A stretch of DNA of 64,000 nucleotides, from positions 124,001-188,000 of the forward strand of contig NZ_JAOEFX010000008.1 of NCBI RefSeq assembly GCF_025421775.1. Reading direction: 5' to 3'. This DNA is from Paenarthrobacter aurescens (GTDB lineage Bacteria; Actinomycetota; Actinomycetes; Actinomycetales; Micrococcaceae). Of this stretch, positions 50,509 through 59,635 are shown piece after piece (the stretch's first letter is position 1; each line of letters starts with the position of its first letter). The notes under the pieces were generated by a model. That model saw only the letters and a list, made by a program, of their open reading frames with translations. It did not search any database and was not told where the DNA came from. Both the position numbers and the translations under genes were made by a program.

Positions 50509-50942
50509 GGGTGCAGCAACGCAGGGGCGCAAGATCCTTGAAAATGTGTCTGCGATCACATAGGTTCTACCCAAGCCGTGTCGTTGGGGTGCGGATGGTT
50601 GAGGGGGAATCGTGACAATGACCTTGAAGGGCGCCATGGGCGCCCACATCATCCGTGAGTTCGGCAATGAGCAATTCTTCCCAGCCGCAGGCAAACCCGT
50701 TCCGCTGGAGGGAACGGGGAACTAGTCCCCGGACAGAGTCTGCGGCCGGCCGGCCGCTGAGCCACGCCATCGCAGGATGACCAGCCGCTTGCGGCCAGGG
50801 GCTTCCGAACGCGACGGCGTGGCTCTTCTGCGAGCACAGCCTCACCGCCGCTCCAATACCCGTTCAAGGCGAACGGCAGTCAGCCGGTAGATTAGTAGGC
50901 AGTTGTTTTTGCCACATCTGCCATAGAAACGGATACGTACCC
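50509..50942. other. 434-base intergenic region before proS
   Basis: The stretch between the exporter promoter and proS holds one small ORF (50612-50725), a CCCGTTCC/GGAACGGG stem (50696-50718), and a perfect 16-bp palindrome GCGGCCGGCCGGCCGC (50742-50757). A TAGATT -10-like box at 50888-50893, with a weak -35, could serve proS. The longer minus-strand frames here lack ribosome binding sites and protein-like composition. Confidence 0.6.
50612..50725 (+). CDS. Possible 37-aa small protein
   Basis: GTG 50612 follows a strong GAGGGGGA ribosome binding site by 3 nt (ATG 50618 is also in frame and better spaced). The frame codes for 37 residues with a balanced composition (MTLKGAMGAHIIREFGNE then a Pro/Gly-rich end) and stops at TAG. 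No homologue is known to me. A hairpin lies within its 3' part. Coding potential rests only on the ribosome binding site and composition. Confidence 0.35.
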   Translation: MTMTLKGAMGAHIIREFGNEQFFPAAGKPVPLEGTGN

Positions 50943-52754
50943 GTGGTCCTTCGCCTTTCCCAGTTGTTCCTGCGCACTCTGCGTGAAGATCCCGTCGACG
51001 CTGAGGTCGCCAGCCACAAGCTCCTGGTCCGTGCCGGCTACATCCGCCGCGCCGCACCAGGCATCTACACGTGGCTGCCGCTGGGACTGAGCGTCCTGCG
51101 TAAGGTGGAGGACATCATCCGCCAGGAAATGTCTGCCATCGGGGCCCAGGAAGTCCACTTCCCTGCGCTGCTTCCCCGCGAACCATACGAGGCCACCAAT
51201 CGCTGGACGGAATACGGCGAAGGCCTGTTCCGCCTTCAGGACCGCAAGGGTGCGGACTACCTGCTTGCCCCCACCCACGAGGAAATGTTCACGCTCCTGG
51301 TCAAGGACCTGTACTCCTCGTACAAGGACCTGCCCTTGAGCCTGTACCAGATCCAGAACAAGTACCGCGATGAAGCCCGTCCCCGGGCTGGCCTCCTCCG
51401 CGGCCGCGAGTTCATCATGAAGGACTCCTACTCCTTCGACGTTGACGACGCCGGCCTGGACGCCAGCTACGCCGCCCACCGTGCCGCGTACCTGAAGATC
51501 TTTGAGCGCCTGGGCCTGGAGGTCATCCCTGTCGCTGCGACTGCCGGTGCCATGGGCGGTTCCAAGAGCGAGGAATTCCTGTTCCCCACCGAAATCGGCG
51601 AGGACACCTTCGTTCGCTCGGCCGGAGGCTACTACGCCAACGTCGAAGCCGTGACCACCGTGGTTCCCGACGAGATCGACTACAGCAACGCCCCGGCCGC
51701 CCAGGTCCTGGACACCCCGAACACCCCCACCATCGACACTCTTGTGGACGCCGCCAACCAGCTGGCGCCCCGCAGCGAGTCCGACGGCGGTGCCTGGGCC
51801 GCCGCTGACACGCTCAAGAACGTTGTCCTCGCCGTCACGCTGCCCACCGGTGAGCGCCAGATCGTGGTCATCGGAGTGCCGGGCGATCGCGCCGTGGACC
51901 TTAAGCGCGTGGAAGCCAACATCGGCTCCCACCTGCCGATTGCCGGCGAAATCGGCCTCGAAGCTGCAAACGAGGAAGACCTCAAGAAGCTGCCGTGGCT
52001 GGTCAAGGGCTACATTGGCCCCGGCCTGTCCCTGGACCAACCCGTGCTGGGGCTTGAGGGCTCCTCCAAGGTGCTCTTCCTTGTCGACCCCCGGATTGTT
52101 GCCGGCACCAGCTGGGTCACCGGCGCCAACGCCGAGGGCAAGCACGTCTTCGGGTTGGTGGCAGGGCGCGACTTTGCATGGGATGGCGTCATCGAGAGTA
52201 CCGAAGTGCGTGCGGGCGACCCCGCTCCGGACGGCTCGGGCCCCCTGGAAACTGCGCGTGGCATCGAAATGGGCCACATTTTCCAGCTCGGACGTAAGTA
52301 CGCCGAAGCCCTCGACCTGAAGGTCCTGGACCAGAACGGCAAGCAGGTAGTTGTCACCATGGGCTCCTACGGCGTTGGCGTTACGCGTGCCGTGGCCGCC
52401 CTGGCTGAAGCCAACCACGATGACCGTGGCATCGTCTGGCCGCGCTCCGTGGCTCCGGCGGACGTCCATGTGGTGGCTGTGGGCCGTGGCGACGAAATCT
52501 TCGAAGCGGCTGAGAAGCTCTCGGCTGAGTTGGAAGCTGCCGGCCTGGACGTCATCTTGGATGACCGCCCCAAGGTTTCCCCCGGCGTCAAGTTCGGCGA
52601 TGCCGAGCTGGTCGGCGTTCCCACCATCCTTGCCGTTGGCCGCGGACTGGTGGACGGCGTCGTGGAAATCAAGGACCGTCGCAGCGGCGAAGCTGAGAAC
52701 ATCGCGGTGGACAAGGCCGTGGATTACGTGGTCAACGCCGTACGAAACCGGTGA
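50943..52754 (+). CDS. proS: Prolyl-tRNA synthetase, bacterial type
   Basis: ProS charges tRNA-Pro with proline. The 603 aa class II enzyme has the family start MVLRLSQLFLRTLREDP, motif 2 region (YRDEARPRAGLLRGREFIMKDSYSFD), the YbaK-like editing insertion (about 220-400), motif 3 (GSYGVGVTRAVAAL) and the C-terminal anticodon domain. This insertion defines the bacterial type. GTG 50943 has no clear Shine-Dalgarno, so initiation may be leaderless or start from a nearby promoter. Confidence 0.97.
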   Translation: MVLRLSQLFLRTLREDPVDAEVASHKLLVRAGYIRRAAPGIYTWLPLGLSVLRKVEDIIRQEMSAIGAQEVHFPALLPREPYEATNRWTEYGEGLFRLQDRKGADYLLAPTHEEMFTLLVKDLYSSYKDLPLSLYQIQNKYRDEARPRAGLLRGREFIMKDSYSFDVDDAGLDASYAAHRAAYLKIFERLGLEVIPVAATAGAMGGSKSEEFLFPTEIGEDTFVRSAGGYYANVEAVTTVVPDEIDYSNAPAAQVLDTPNTPTIDTLVDAANQLAPRSESDGGAWAAADTLKNVVLAVTLPTGERQIVVIGVPGDRAVDLKRVEANIGSHLPIAGEIGLEAANEEDLKKLPWLVKGYIGPGLSLDQPVLGLEGSSKVLFLVDPRIVAGTSWVTGANAEGKHVFGLVAGRDFAWDGVIESTEVRAGDPAPDGSGPLETARGIEMGHIFQLGRKYAEALDLKVLDQNGKQVVVTMGSYGVGVTRAVAALAEANHDDRGIVWPRSVAPADVHVVAVGRGDEIFEAAEKLSAELEAAGLDVILDDRPKVSPGVKFGDAELVGVPTILAVGRGLVDGVVEIKDRRSGEAENIAVDKAVDYVVNAVRNR

Positions 52755-53548
52755 TATCCGGCTTTGAGTCGATCCAGCTCACCACTCTCATCCTGATTGT
52801 GGTGGCTGGATTCGCTGCTGGCTGGGTTGACGCCGTGGTTGGGGGCGGTGGCTTGATCCAGCTCCCTGTGCTGCTGTTGGTTCCTGGAATCACCCCGGTG
52901 CAGGCCTTGGCCACCAACAAAATGGGGTCTATTTTCGGCACCACCACCAGCGCCGTCACGTATTACCGGCGTGTTGGGCCAGATCTCAAAACGGCCATTC
53001 CCATGGCCGTCATCGCGTTGGCGGGGAGCTTCGGAGGGGCCATCCTGGCTGCTTCGCTTCCCGCCAGTGTGTTCAAGCCGATCATCGTGGTGGCGTTGAT
53101 CGCCGTGGCCACTTTTACTGCCCTGCGCCCCCGCGCCGGTGAACTGACGGCACTCCGCCATGATGGTCACAGGCACTATGTGGTGGCCTGCCTGATCGGC
53201 GGGGTCATCGGTTTCTATGACGGCCTGATCGGCCCCGGGACCGGCTCCTTTCTGGTGATCGCCCTCGTGTCGGCGATGGGCTATGCCTTCCTCGAAGCCA
53301 GTGCCAAGGCCAAGATCGTCAACATGGCCACGAACGCGGGGGCGTTGATCTTCTTCCTCCCGCACGGCTCCCTGCTCTGGGGCGTGGGCTTGGTTCTCGG
53401 ACTGGCCAACATGGCTGGTGGCTACCTCGGTGCCAGGACTGCCGTCGCCAGGGGAAGCAGTTTTGTGCGGATCGTTTTCCTGATCGTGGTGGCCGCCCTG
53501 ATCATCAAGCTCGGCATGGATGTGTGGAACGAGAACTTCGCAGCGTAG
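52751..53548 (+). CDS. TSUP family permease (TauE/SafE-like)
   Basis: A 265 aa permease with about eight helices arranged as two related halves. The family motif GFAAGWVDAVVGGGGLIQLP and its second-half counterpart GGVIGFYDGLIGPGTGSFL are clear. TSUP proteins export or import sulfite, sulfoacetate, organosulfonates or other small anions; the substrate is not readable. GTG 52751 overlaps the proS stop by 4 nt, a coupling with no obvious functional reason. Confidence 0.93.
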   Translation: MISGFESIQLTTLILIVVAGFAAGWVDAVVGGGGLIQLPVLLLVPGITPVQALATNKMGSIFGTTTSAVTYYRRVGPDLKTAIPMAVIALAGSFGGAILAASLPASVFKPIIVVALIAVATFTALRPRAGELTALRHDGHRHYVVACLIGGVIGFYDGLIGPGTGSFLVIALVSAMGYAFLEASAKAKIVNMATNAGALIFFLPHGSLLWGVGLVLGLANMAGGYLGARTAVARGSSFVRIVFLIVVAALIIKLGMDVWNENFAA

Positions 53549-53565
53549 GGCTGCGGCGGCAGGCG

Positions 53566-54342
53566 TCAGATAAAGCTGCCACTGGCATTGGCCAGCGTCT
53601 TCAAGCCACGCACGACGGCGTGGGGCACCAAAGCGCTTGATGCCGGGTTCCCGGGGGACGCCTCGTTCGTCACGCGGATATCAAACGTACCCAGGCTGGT
53701 CTCCGCCACCACATGGTGGGTTGTGTGCTTGGCCGCAGGGTCGGCGATGAGCACAGCTTCCACCACCTCCCAGTTGCCCGCGGCCAGGGCGAGCGCGGAC
53801 ACCACGTTGGTGGACTTTGGGAAGGCCCTGATCAGCTCCGCCGGGCCACCCCGCAAGAGCTCCACGGGCTGGGTGGCCGCAAGCAGCGCCGCCTTCGTTT
53901 CGCCGTCCATCCAGGGCTGAAGCAGGGTGGCAGGCAGTTTCCGTGATTCGACGGTGATGCGGTGAATGCTTCCGCCCGCGCAGGCCGCAGTGATTGCGTC
54001 CAATCCGCCCAACGCGCCGGTGGTCAGGAATGTCCGGCCTGGACCGCCGTCGAGCAGTGTGTCCCGCAAGGAGCTGTCACATAAGGCGCCGATCGAGGTG
54101 ACAAGCAGGTCCCGTCCGGCATTGACAGTCCGGGGGCCGAATTCTGCAACGGCCGCCACCCCGGCGCACTCAACCACCACGTCCGCCACGCCGACAGCAT
54201 CGTCGAAGCTGAAGCCCGTGCGGGCGTCTCCGTGGGGCACCACTCCGGCGAGCTGGACGCCAGGTGCAGTTCCGGCGTCGAGCAGTTGTGCGATCCGTGA
54301 GCCGATGGCGCCTGAGCCAATCAGCGCGACTGTAAGGGCCAT
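53566..54342 (-). CDS. L-aspartate dehydrogenase-like protein (NadX family)
   Basis: A 258 aa protein with an N-terminal Rossmann motif (VALIGSGAIGSRIAQLL) and a C-terminal DUF108 domain containing FPKSTNVVSALALA and the probable catalytic His in KHTTHHVVAET. NadX oxidises L-aspartate to iminoaspartate, either for NAD synthesis in place of NadB or for aspartate breakdown. No nadA or nadC lies nearby. It follows the kinase gene by 3 nt, suggesting one transcript. Confidence 0.88.
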   Translation of the reverse strand: MALTVALIGSGAIGSRIAQLLDAGTAPGVQLAGVVPHGDARTGFSFDDAVGVADVVVECAGVAAVAEFGPRTVNAGRDLLVTSIGALCDSSLRDTLLDGGPGRTFLTTGALGGLDAITAACAGGSIHRITVESRKLPATLLQPWMDGETKAALLAATQPVELLRGGPAELIRAFPKSTNVVSALALAAGNWEVVEAVLIADPAAKHTTHHVVAETSLGTFDIRVTNEASPGNPASSALVPHAVVRGLKTLANASGSFI

Positions 54343-54345
54343 GGC

Positions 54346-55368
54346 CTATTGAACCGCATCCCCGGGCGCAGGGAGTTGGTGCGCATGCGGCAGGTTGTCC
54401 AAGGTTTTTCCGGCGAGGGTGCTGGCCACCCACAGTGAGCGGGCAAGGTCTCCGCCGTGCCCGGGCTTCGCGGCGTACCACAAGGCGTTCTCCACCTCCC
54501 GGGCGATGCTCCATTGCCGGGCGGCCTCAGGATCAAGTCCAGCGGCGAGGCTGAAATCGTTGCAGCGCTCACGCAAGGCGGCTTCCGGGTCTGTTCGGGA
54601 AAGCTCATGGATACGGTTCCAGAGGACCGGTGCCAAAGCGAACTCTGCCTCGCCTATCTGTGGTTGCGGATCGATAGCCAGGTAGCCGCCACGGCGGGGG
54701 CGGCTTTCAGCCGTGGTGGCGAGGATGTTCATGAAATGCAGGTCCGTGTGCACCAGCACATCGGTGCCGGACCGGCGGCCCACAGCTCCGCGCGTTTGGC
54801 ACACTTCCAGTGCGGCCTCCAGCAACCACCGGGGGAAGGGGTGCTCCAACCGCTCCCATTCCGCGGGGATTTCGTCACTCCACCGTTCGGCTGTGGCTGC
54901 AATATGCTCGAATGCCCTCCACTCGAGCCGCTCATCGGGCGTGATGGAGAGCTGGCGCATAATGGCACCCCAGGCGTCCCGGGCCTCGTCCATCGGGGCG
55001 CTGTGGAGCCAGCGTGAAGCATCCAGCCGTTCGAGGAGCATTGAGCAGCTGGGGGCATCCGCTGCCAAAAGACGGACCGCTCCGTGGCCCTCCCAGAGCG
55101 CGAGGGCGTGGCGCTCCACCAGCGCTTCGTCGTGGGGGAAGGCGATTTTCAGGGCAGCCGGCATGCCGTCCTGCAGGACGGGCACCACCAGGGCGCCATG
55201 GCCGTTCCACGGCTCTGTTCCGGGAACCAGATCAACTGAGAGTTCCCAGCGGTCAAGGGAGTCTGAGATAAGGCCCGGGAGGCTGGCCAGCCAGTCACGC
55301 CCGGCGGAGTCGCGGTTGTACCGGGCGTGGAGGTCGCCCGGAATGGGAATCATCGCGTGAAGGGTCAC
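54346..55368 (-). CDS. Aminoglycoside/hydroxyurea phosphotransferase-like kinase
   Basis: A 340 aa protein of the APH(6)/hydroxyurea kinase family. ATP-contacting Lys74 (AALKIAF), the catalytic loop HTDLHFMN (His207, Asp209, Asn214; Thr replaces the usual Gly) and the metal-binding Asp233 in AIDPQPQIGE are present. Family members phosphorylate streptomycin or similar small molecules. A chromosomal copy in a run of accessory genes could equally phosphorylate a natural metabolite; resistance is not established. Confidence 0.88.
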   Translation of the reverse strand: MTLHAMIPIPGDLHARYNRDSAGRDWLASLPGLISDSLDRWELSVDLVPGTEPWNGHGALVVPVLQDGMPAALKIAFPHDEALVERHALALWEGHGAVRLLAADAPSCSMLLERLDASRWLHSAPMDEARDAWGAIMRQLSITPDERLEWRAFEHIAATAERWSDEIPAEWERLEHPFPRWLLEAALEVCQTRGAVGRRSGTDVLVHTDLHFMNILATTAESRPRRGGYLAIDPQPQIGEAEFALAPVLWNRIHELSRTDPEAALRERCNDFSLAAGLDPEAARQWSIAREVENALWYAAKPGHGGDLARSLWVASTLAGKTLDNLPHAHQLPAPGDAVQ

Positions 55369-55402
55369 GCCAACAGCCTAACTCCGCGTCAACGCGTGCC
55401 CC

Positions 55403-56131
55403 TTAGAAAACGCCGCTGGCTCCCAACAGGGTTCCGATCCAGAACGTCGCGGCCAGTGCCAAGGCCCCGCCGAGCACCACCCGGGCGGCCGCACGGATGC
55501 GGGAAGCGCCGCCTATCCACGCACCTACAGCCCCGGTTATCGCCAGTGCGAGCAGGACTGCAACGAATGTCAGGGGCACCCGCAGTTCCGTGGGAGGCAG
55601 CAGGATGGCCAGCATCGGCAGTATCGCTCCCAAGGTGAAGGCCACGGCGGAAGCCAAAGCTGCGTTCCACGGGCTGACAATGTCATCTTCATGGATATTC
55701 AGCTCTGCCGAAAGATGGGCGGCCAGGGCGTCGTGCTCGGTCAACTCCTGTGCAACGGTCCGGGCCGTTTTGGCGCTGAGCCCTTTGGATTCGTAGATCG
55801 CGGCCAGCTCGTTAAGCTCATCCTCAGGTTGCTCCGCAAGCTCGCGCCTTTCCTTTTCGATCAGGGCTTTTTGGGTGTCGCTCTGGCTGCTGACGGACAC
55901 ATACTCACCCAAAGCCATGGAGATCGCGCCACCCACCAGGCCGGCGGTGCCTGCGGCCAGGATGCTGCCCGTGCTGGTGGTGGCACCCGCCACGCCCACC
56001 ACGATGGCAGCGACGGACACAATGCCGTCATTGGCGCCCAGGACTCCGGCCCGCAACCAGTTCAACCGGTGGGCCAGATCATCCCGGTGGGGTTCGTTCT
56101 CATGCGTGGTGGCAGTGTCCGTGGAAGCCAT
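55403..56131 (-). CDS. VIT1/CCC1 family Fe2+/Mn2+ transporter
   Basis: A 242 aa protein with an N-terminal helix pair (WLRAGVLGANDGIVSVAAIVVGVAGA), a SMALGEYVSVSSQSD motif, a charged cytoplasmic metal-binding stretch (about 85-150, rich in Glu/Asp/His) and three C-terminal helices. This is the standard VIT/CCC1 layout for metal export or sequestration. It is second in the minus-strand run that begins with the DUF4439 gene. Confidence 0.93.
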   Translation of the reverse strand: MASTDTATTHENEPHRDDLAHRLNWLRAGVLGANDGIVSVAAIVVGVAGATTSTGSILAAGTAGLVGGAISMALGEYVSVSSQSDTQKALIEKERRELAEQPEDELNELAAIYESKGLSAKTARTVAQELTEHDALAAHLSAELNIHEDDIVSPWNAALASAVAFTLGAILPMLAILLPPTELRVPLTFVAVLLALAITGAVGAWIGGASRIRAAARVVLGGALALAATFWIGTLLGASGVF

Positions 56132-56182
56132 GCATCAAGCCAATCACTGGCAGGCTGTCAGGGCCAGCATGGCTAGGCTGGC

Positions 56183-57322
56183 CTATCCGCCAGCGGAAGG
56201 GGACGATGCGCCGGGCGTCGGCAGGGGAGGCAACCCGCCGGCGTCGACCTCTAGTCCTGGTAGCGCTGGCAAGTCTGCGCCCCAGGCCATGCTCCTGCGC
56301 GCGGCGGCCAGGAGCCCGTCCACGGCCCACGTCCGGGCTTCACCTGTGGACAAGGCAATAAGGTCCCCGAATACCGGCAAGGAGGACAACTCGAGTGCGG
56401 CCAAGGAAGCGGCGGGGTCTTTCGCGAACTGCGCCGGCAGCCGGTAACCGGCTTCGCTGGCAGGCACGTCGCCGCAATTGGCGCGGGTCAGCGCCTCTGA
56501 GTGCTGGAGCGCCAGCTCATGCGTTTGCAGGTCCTTGGCCGCGGTAGCCGCGGCCGGACTGTCCAGCCGTTTGAGTGCCACCTGGTATGCGTAGATGGCT
56601 TCCTGCTGGGAGCGGACCATGGCTGCCAGGGCTGCGTCCGTGGTTGCGGAGGCCGCTGCGGGGGTCGGACTCACAGAGGGGCAAGCTGCCGCCGATGGCG
56701 TTGCCGCAGGCACTTCGGTGTCCGGTACGGACGGCCGCTTCGGCGCTGGCAGTTGCCATGCAATGGCCAGCTTTTCAGCTTGCAGCAGTTGGGCGGATCC
56801 GACAGCCGCCAACAGGCGGGAGATCCCGCCGTCGGCCTCGCGTGCGTCCTCCAGCCGCCTCAGTCCGCTCCCGGACAAAGCTGCAACGAAGGATGCGCGG
56901 GTGGTGTCCGGCGATGGTGCCTTGGTGGTGGCTGTGGACGTCGAGCCGGCCGGATCCAAGAGGGCACGCGCATGCGTTGTCAGCAAAGTCACAGCGGCCC
57001 CGAGCGCGGGCTCTCCGGCACCAGGACCGGCCGCCTCCGCGAGCCCGGAGGCTGATTCATGGAGCAGCAAGGCGTCCTCCAGTGCCGAAAGGCGGGCGGA
57101 CTCGGAGAAGGGGACAGGCGGGGGAGTCCCGGAATCACGCGGAATAAGCACTATCCCGGTGCCCGCCACGAGCAGTGCCACCACGGCAACGAGCAAAACC
57201 CGGCCCCAGGGTGGTGTTCGTCGTTTTTCGCTTGTCTGCCCGTTCACAACAGACCATGGTGTCACGTGCGCGGCGAACTCCGTGCACCATGTTCCCGGGA
57301 AAATCGTTAGGCTAGTAGTCAC
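56183..57322 (-). CDS. DUF4439 ferritin-like domain membrane-anchored protein
   Basis: The open frame from GTG 57322 gives 379 aa; GTG 57247 is a plausible later start that places the anchor (GRVLLVAVVALLVAGTGIVLI) closer to the N-terminus. The C-terminal ~140 residues are a DUF4439 ferritin-like four-helix region (AAMVRSQQEAIYAYQVAL...THELALQHSEAL). The middle is Ala/Pro/Ser/Thr-rich. The ferritin-like fold beside an Fe/Mn transporter is suggestive of metal handling, though metal ligands are not obvious. It is divergent from rimP. Confidence 0.8.
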   Translation of the reverse strand: MTTSLTIFPGTWCTEFAAHVTPWSVVNGQTSEKRRTPPWGRVLLVAVVALLVAGTGIVLIPRDSGTPPPVPFSESARLSALEDALLLHESASGLAEAAGPGAGEPALGAAVTLLTTHARALLDPAGSTSTATTKAPSPDTTRASFVAALSGSGLRRLEDAREADGGISRLLAAVGSAQLLQAEKLAIAWQLPAPKRPSVPDTEVPAATPSAAACPSVSPTPAAASATTDAALAAMVRSQQEAIYAYQVALKRLDSPAAATAAKDLQTHELALQHSEALTRANCGDVPASEAGYRLPAQFAKDPAASLAALELSSLPVFGDLIALSTGEARTWAVDGLLAAARRSMAWGADLPALPGLEVDAGGLPPLPTPGASSPSAGG

Positions 57323-57352
57323 AACAACATCTATCGGGAGGCGGCGGGCAAC

Positions 57353-57964
57353 GTGAGTGACTCGGAAGCCACGACTTCAACAGACCGTTCTGAATCGAAC
57401 TCAACGGCCACCATCCACAACCCGGAAGAGAGCAGGCTTAAGGCGCTGCTCGAACCGGCTGTCCTTGCCAGCAGGCTCTACCTCGAGGATGTTTCCATCC
57501 ACGTAGCCGGTTCACACCGCACGGTCCACGTCGTCGTGGATCTGCCGCAGGAGGAAACCGGCGGCGTCAGCCTCGACGCCATTGCGGACGTCTCGCGTGG
57601 GCTGTCCGATATTCTGGACAACGATCCGCACGACGATGGGCGTCCATATGACCTCGAGGTCTCTTCCCCGGGAGTAAGCCGCCCCCTGACCGAACCGCGT
57701 CACTGGCACCGCGCCCGGGGCCGTATGGTCAGGGTCAACGTCATCCAGGGGGACAACCTCCTGGGCCGGATCGCCTCCGTGGAGGAAGACGCAGTGACGT
57801 TGATCCCCGAACACGAGGTCAAGAAGGGCATGAAGCCCAAGCAAGGCGACCCCATTACTATTCCTTTCGACAGGATCCGCCAAGGAAAAGTCGAGATTGA
57901 ATTCAGCCACCTCCCCGAGGCTGCGCTGGAAGACGAGCACAACGGACCTTCTGAGGAGGCCTAA
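57353..57964 (+). CDS. rimP: Ribosome maturation factor RimP
   Basis: RimP helps 30S subunit assembly. The 203 aa protein has the N-terminal domain with GVSLDAIADVSRGLSDILD and PYDLEVSSPGVSRPLTEPRHWHRARGRMV, the conserved signature, then the C-terminal SH3-like domain. About 30 residues precede the usual start and the C-terminus is acidic. GTG 57353 follows GGGAGG. It starts the rimP-nusA-ylxR-infB-rbfA block and overlaps nusA by one base. Confidence 0.96.
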   Translation: MSDSEATTSTDRSESNSTATIHNPEESRLKALLEPAVLASRLYLEDVSIHVAGSHRTVHVVVDLPQEETGGVSLDAIADVSRGLSDILDNDPHDDGRPYDLEVSSPGVSRPLTEPRHWHRARGRMVRVNVIQGDNLLGRIASVEEDAVTLIPEHEVKKGMKPKQGDPITIPFDRIRQGKVEIEFSHLPEAALEDEHNGPSEEA

Positions 57965-58944
57965 TGGATATTGACATGAGCGCACTGAGACTCCTGGAGC
58001 GTGAGCGTGAAATCCCGCTGGATCTCCTGATTCCCACCATCGAGCAAGCCCTGCTGGTGGCGTACCACAAGACGCCCGGTGCCTTCGAGAAGGCCCGCGC
58101 GGAGCTGGACCGCAAGAGCGGTCACGTGACTATCTGGGCAACGGAAATCGACGACGACGGCGAGCCCATCGGCGAGTTCGAGGACACCCCTGCCGGTTTC
58201 GGCCGTATCGCCGCCAGCACCGCACGCCAGATCATCCTCCAGCGCCTTCGCGACGTTGAGGACGACAATGTGCTGGGCGAGTTCAAGGGCCGTGAGGGCG
58301 AGCTTGTTGCCGGCATGATCCAGCAGGGCAACAACCCCCACATGATCCAGGTCAACCTGGGATCCGTTGAAGCGTTGCTGCCGCCGCCCGAGCAGGTTCC
58401 CGGCGAGAAGTATCTCCACGGAAGCCGTCTTCGCGCCTTTGTTGTGGATGTCCACCGTGGAGCCAAAGGGCCGTCCATCACGCTGTCCCGTTCGCACCCC
58501 GGTCTGGTCCGCAAGCTGTTCGAAATGGAAGTTCCGGAGATCGCGGACCACTCCGTGGAGATTGTTGCACTCGCCCGTGAAGCCGGCCACCGCACCAAGA
58601 TCGCAGTCAAGGCGAACACTCCCGGCGTCAACGCCAAGGGCGCCTGCATCGGTGAAATGGGTTCGCGGGTGCGTGCAGTCATGACTGAACTCAACGACGA
58701 AAAGATCGACATCGTCGACTTCAGTGACGACCCCGCAACCTTCATTGCCAACTCGTTGTCGCCGTCGCGGGTGAATTCCGTCACTATCACTGACGAAGCA
58801 ACCCGCTCGGCCCGCGTCGTGGTGCCCGATTACCAGCTTTCTCTGGCGATCGGCAAGGAAGGCCAGAACGCCCGGCTCGCGGCCAAGCTGACCGGTTGGC
58901 GCATTGATATCGTCTCCGACGCCGCTCCGGCCAAGGTCGATTAG
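57964..58944 (+). CDS. nusA: Transcription termination/antitermination factor NusA
   Basis: The 326 aa protein has the N-terminal polymerase-binding domain, an S1 domain (about 125-195) and two KH domains ending with YQLSLAIGKEGQNARLAAKLTGWRIDI. The C-terminal AR repeats of E. coli NusA are absent, as usual in actinobacteria. NusA modulates pausing, termination and rRNA antitermination. ATG 57964 overlaps the rimP stop. Confidence 0.97.
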   Translation: MDIDMSALRLLEREREIPLDLLIPTIEQALLVAYHKTPGAFEKARAELDRKSGHVTIWATEIDDDGEPIGEFEDTPAGFGRIAASTARQIILQRLRDVEDDNVLGEFKGREGELVAGMIQQGNNPHMIQVNLGSVEALLPPPEQVPGEKYLHGSRLRAFVVDVHRGAKGPSITLSRSHPGLVRKLFEMEVPEIADHSVEIVALAREAGHRTKIAVKANTPGVNAKGACIGEMGSRVRAVMTELNDEKIDIVDFSDDPATFIANSLSPSRVNSVTITDEATRSARVVVPDYQLSLAIGKEGQNARLAAKLTGWRIDIVSDAAPAKVD

Positions 58945-59141
58945 CCGTTCAGCCGGCGGTGTATGCCGCCGGTTTCGCGCCACGCTGGCGGCGTACCTGG
59001 TTTCGGGAGTGCGGGGCCGGGGGGCTAGACTAGATGGAACCGGGCTTACGTCCGGTATCCGCGCGCTTTGGCGTGCCTCAGCTGCATCTGCAGGACCGGG
59101 GCCCGTCGGGCGCCAGTAACGTAAGGCAGGTTGGACACGTC

Positions 59142-59483
59142 GTGGCTGAACTGCTTGAACATGGCCACGGGCCTGTTCGCACGTGCATCGGATGCCGGAA
59201 GCAAGGCTCCCGGTCCGAGCTTGTCCGGCTGGTCGCCCAAGGCAGCGGTTCCTCCGCTGTCCTGGTGGATGAACGACGCCGGATGGCCGGCAGGGGTGCG
59301 TGGCTGCACCCCAGCGAAAAGTGCTTGGCATTGGCAATCAAGCGGCGCGCATTTGGAAGGGCCCTTGCGGGCGTTACCGATACGGGCGCCGTTGAACGCT
59401 ACCTGATGCCAGGCACGCCACTTGTGGAGGCCCAGGCCACCGCAGGAAAACCGTCCAAACCTGAAAGCGGGTCAGAAAACTGA
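59142..59483 (+). CDS. ylxR: YlxR family (DUF448) RNA-binding protein
   Basis: GTG 59142 gives 113 aa; the open frame reaches 59034, but residues before VAELLEHGHGPVRTC do not fit the family. The signature RTCIGCRKQGSRSELVRLV and GRGAWLHPSEKCLALAIKRRAFGRAL are present. YlxR is a small basic protein encoded between nusA and infB in most Gram-positive bacteria and is proposed to act on RNA. Upstream, TAGACT at about 59024 may be a -10 box for a second promoter in the operon. Confidence 0.9.
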   Translation: MAELLEHGHGPVRTCIGCRKQGSRSELVRLVAQGSGSSAVLVDERRRMAGRGAWLHPSEKCLALAIKRRAFGRALAGVTDTGAVERYLMPGTPLVEAQATAGKPSKPESGSEN

Positions 59484-59635
59484 TGGAAACCCGATGAGTT
59501 CCCAGCGATGAGTGCGTAACGATGACAACTTTGTTGCGCTCTGCAATGGGCCTTTCAGTCGCGCTAGCGGCAGGGGCCCGCAGTAAGAAGTAGACGGTTC
59601 GTGCCTGGCTCGGTGCGGACCGAGACAGGAGAAAT

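Noticed and set aside
50567..50867. Minus-strand ORFs of 72-92 codons upstream of proS
   Set aside because: No ribosome binding sites, odd composition, and they overlap a small plus-strand frame with a better start signal.
54346..55368. APH-like gene considered as an acquired antibiotic resistance gene
   Set aside because: No mobile element, integron or base-composition change surrounds it, and the family includes housekeeping kinases.
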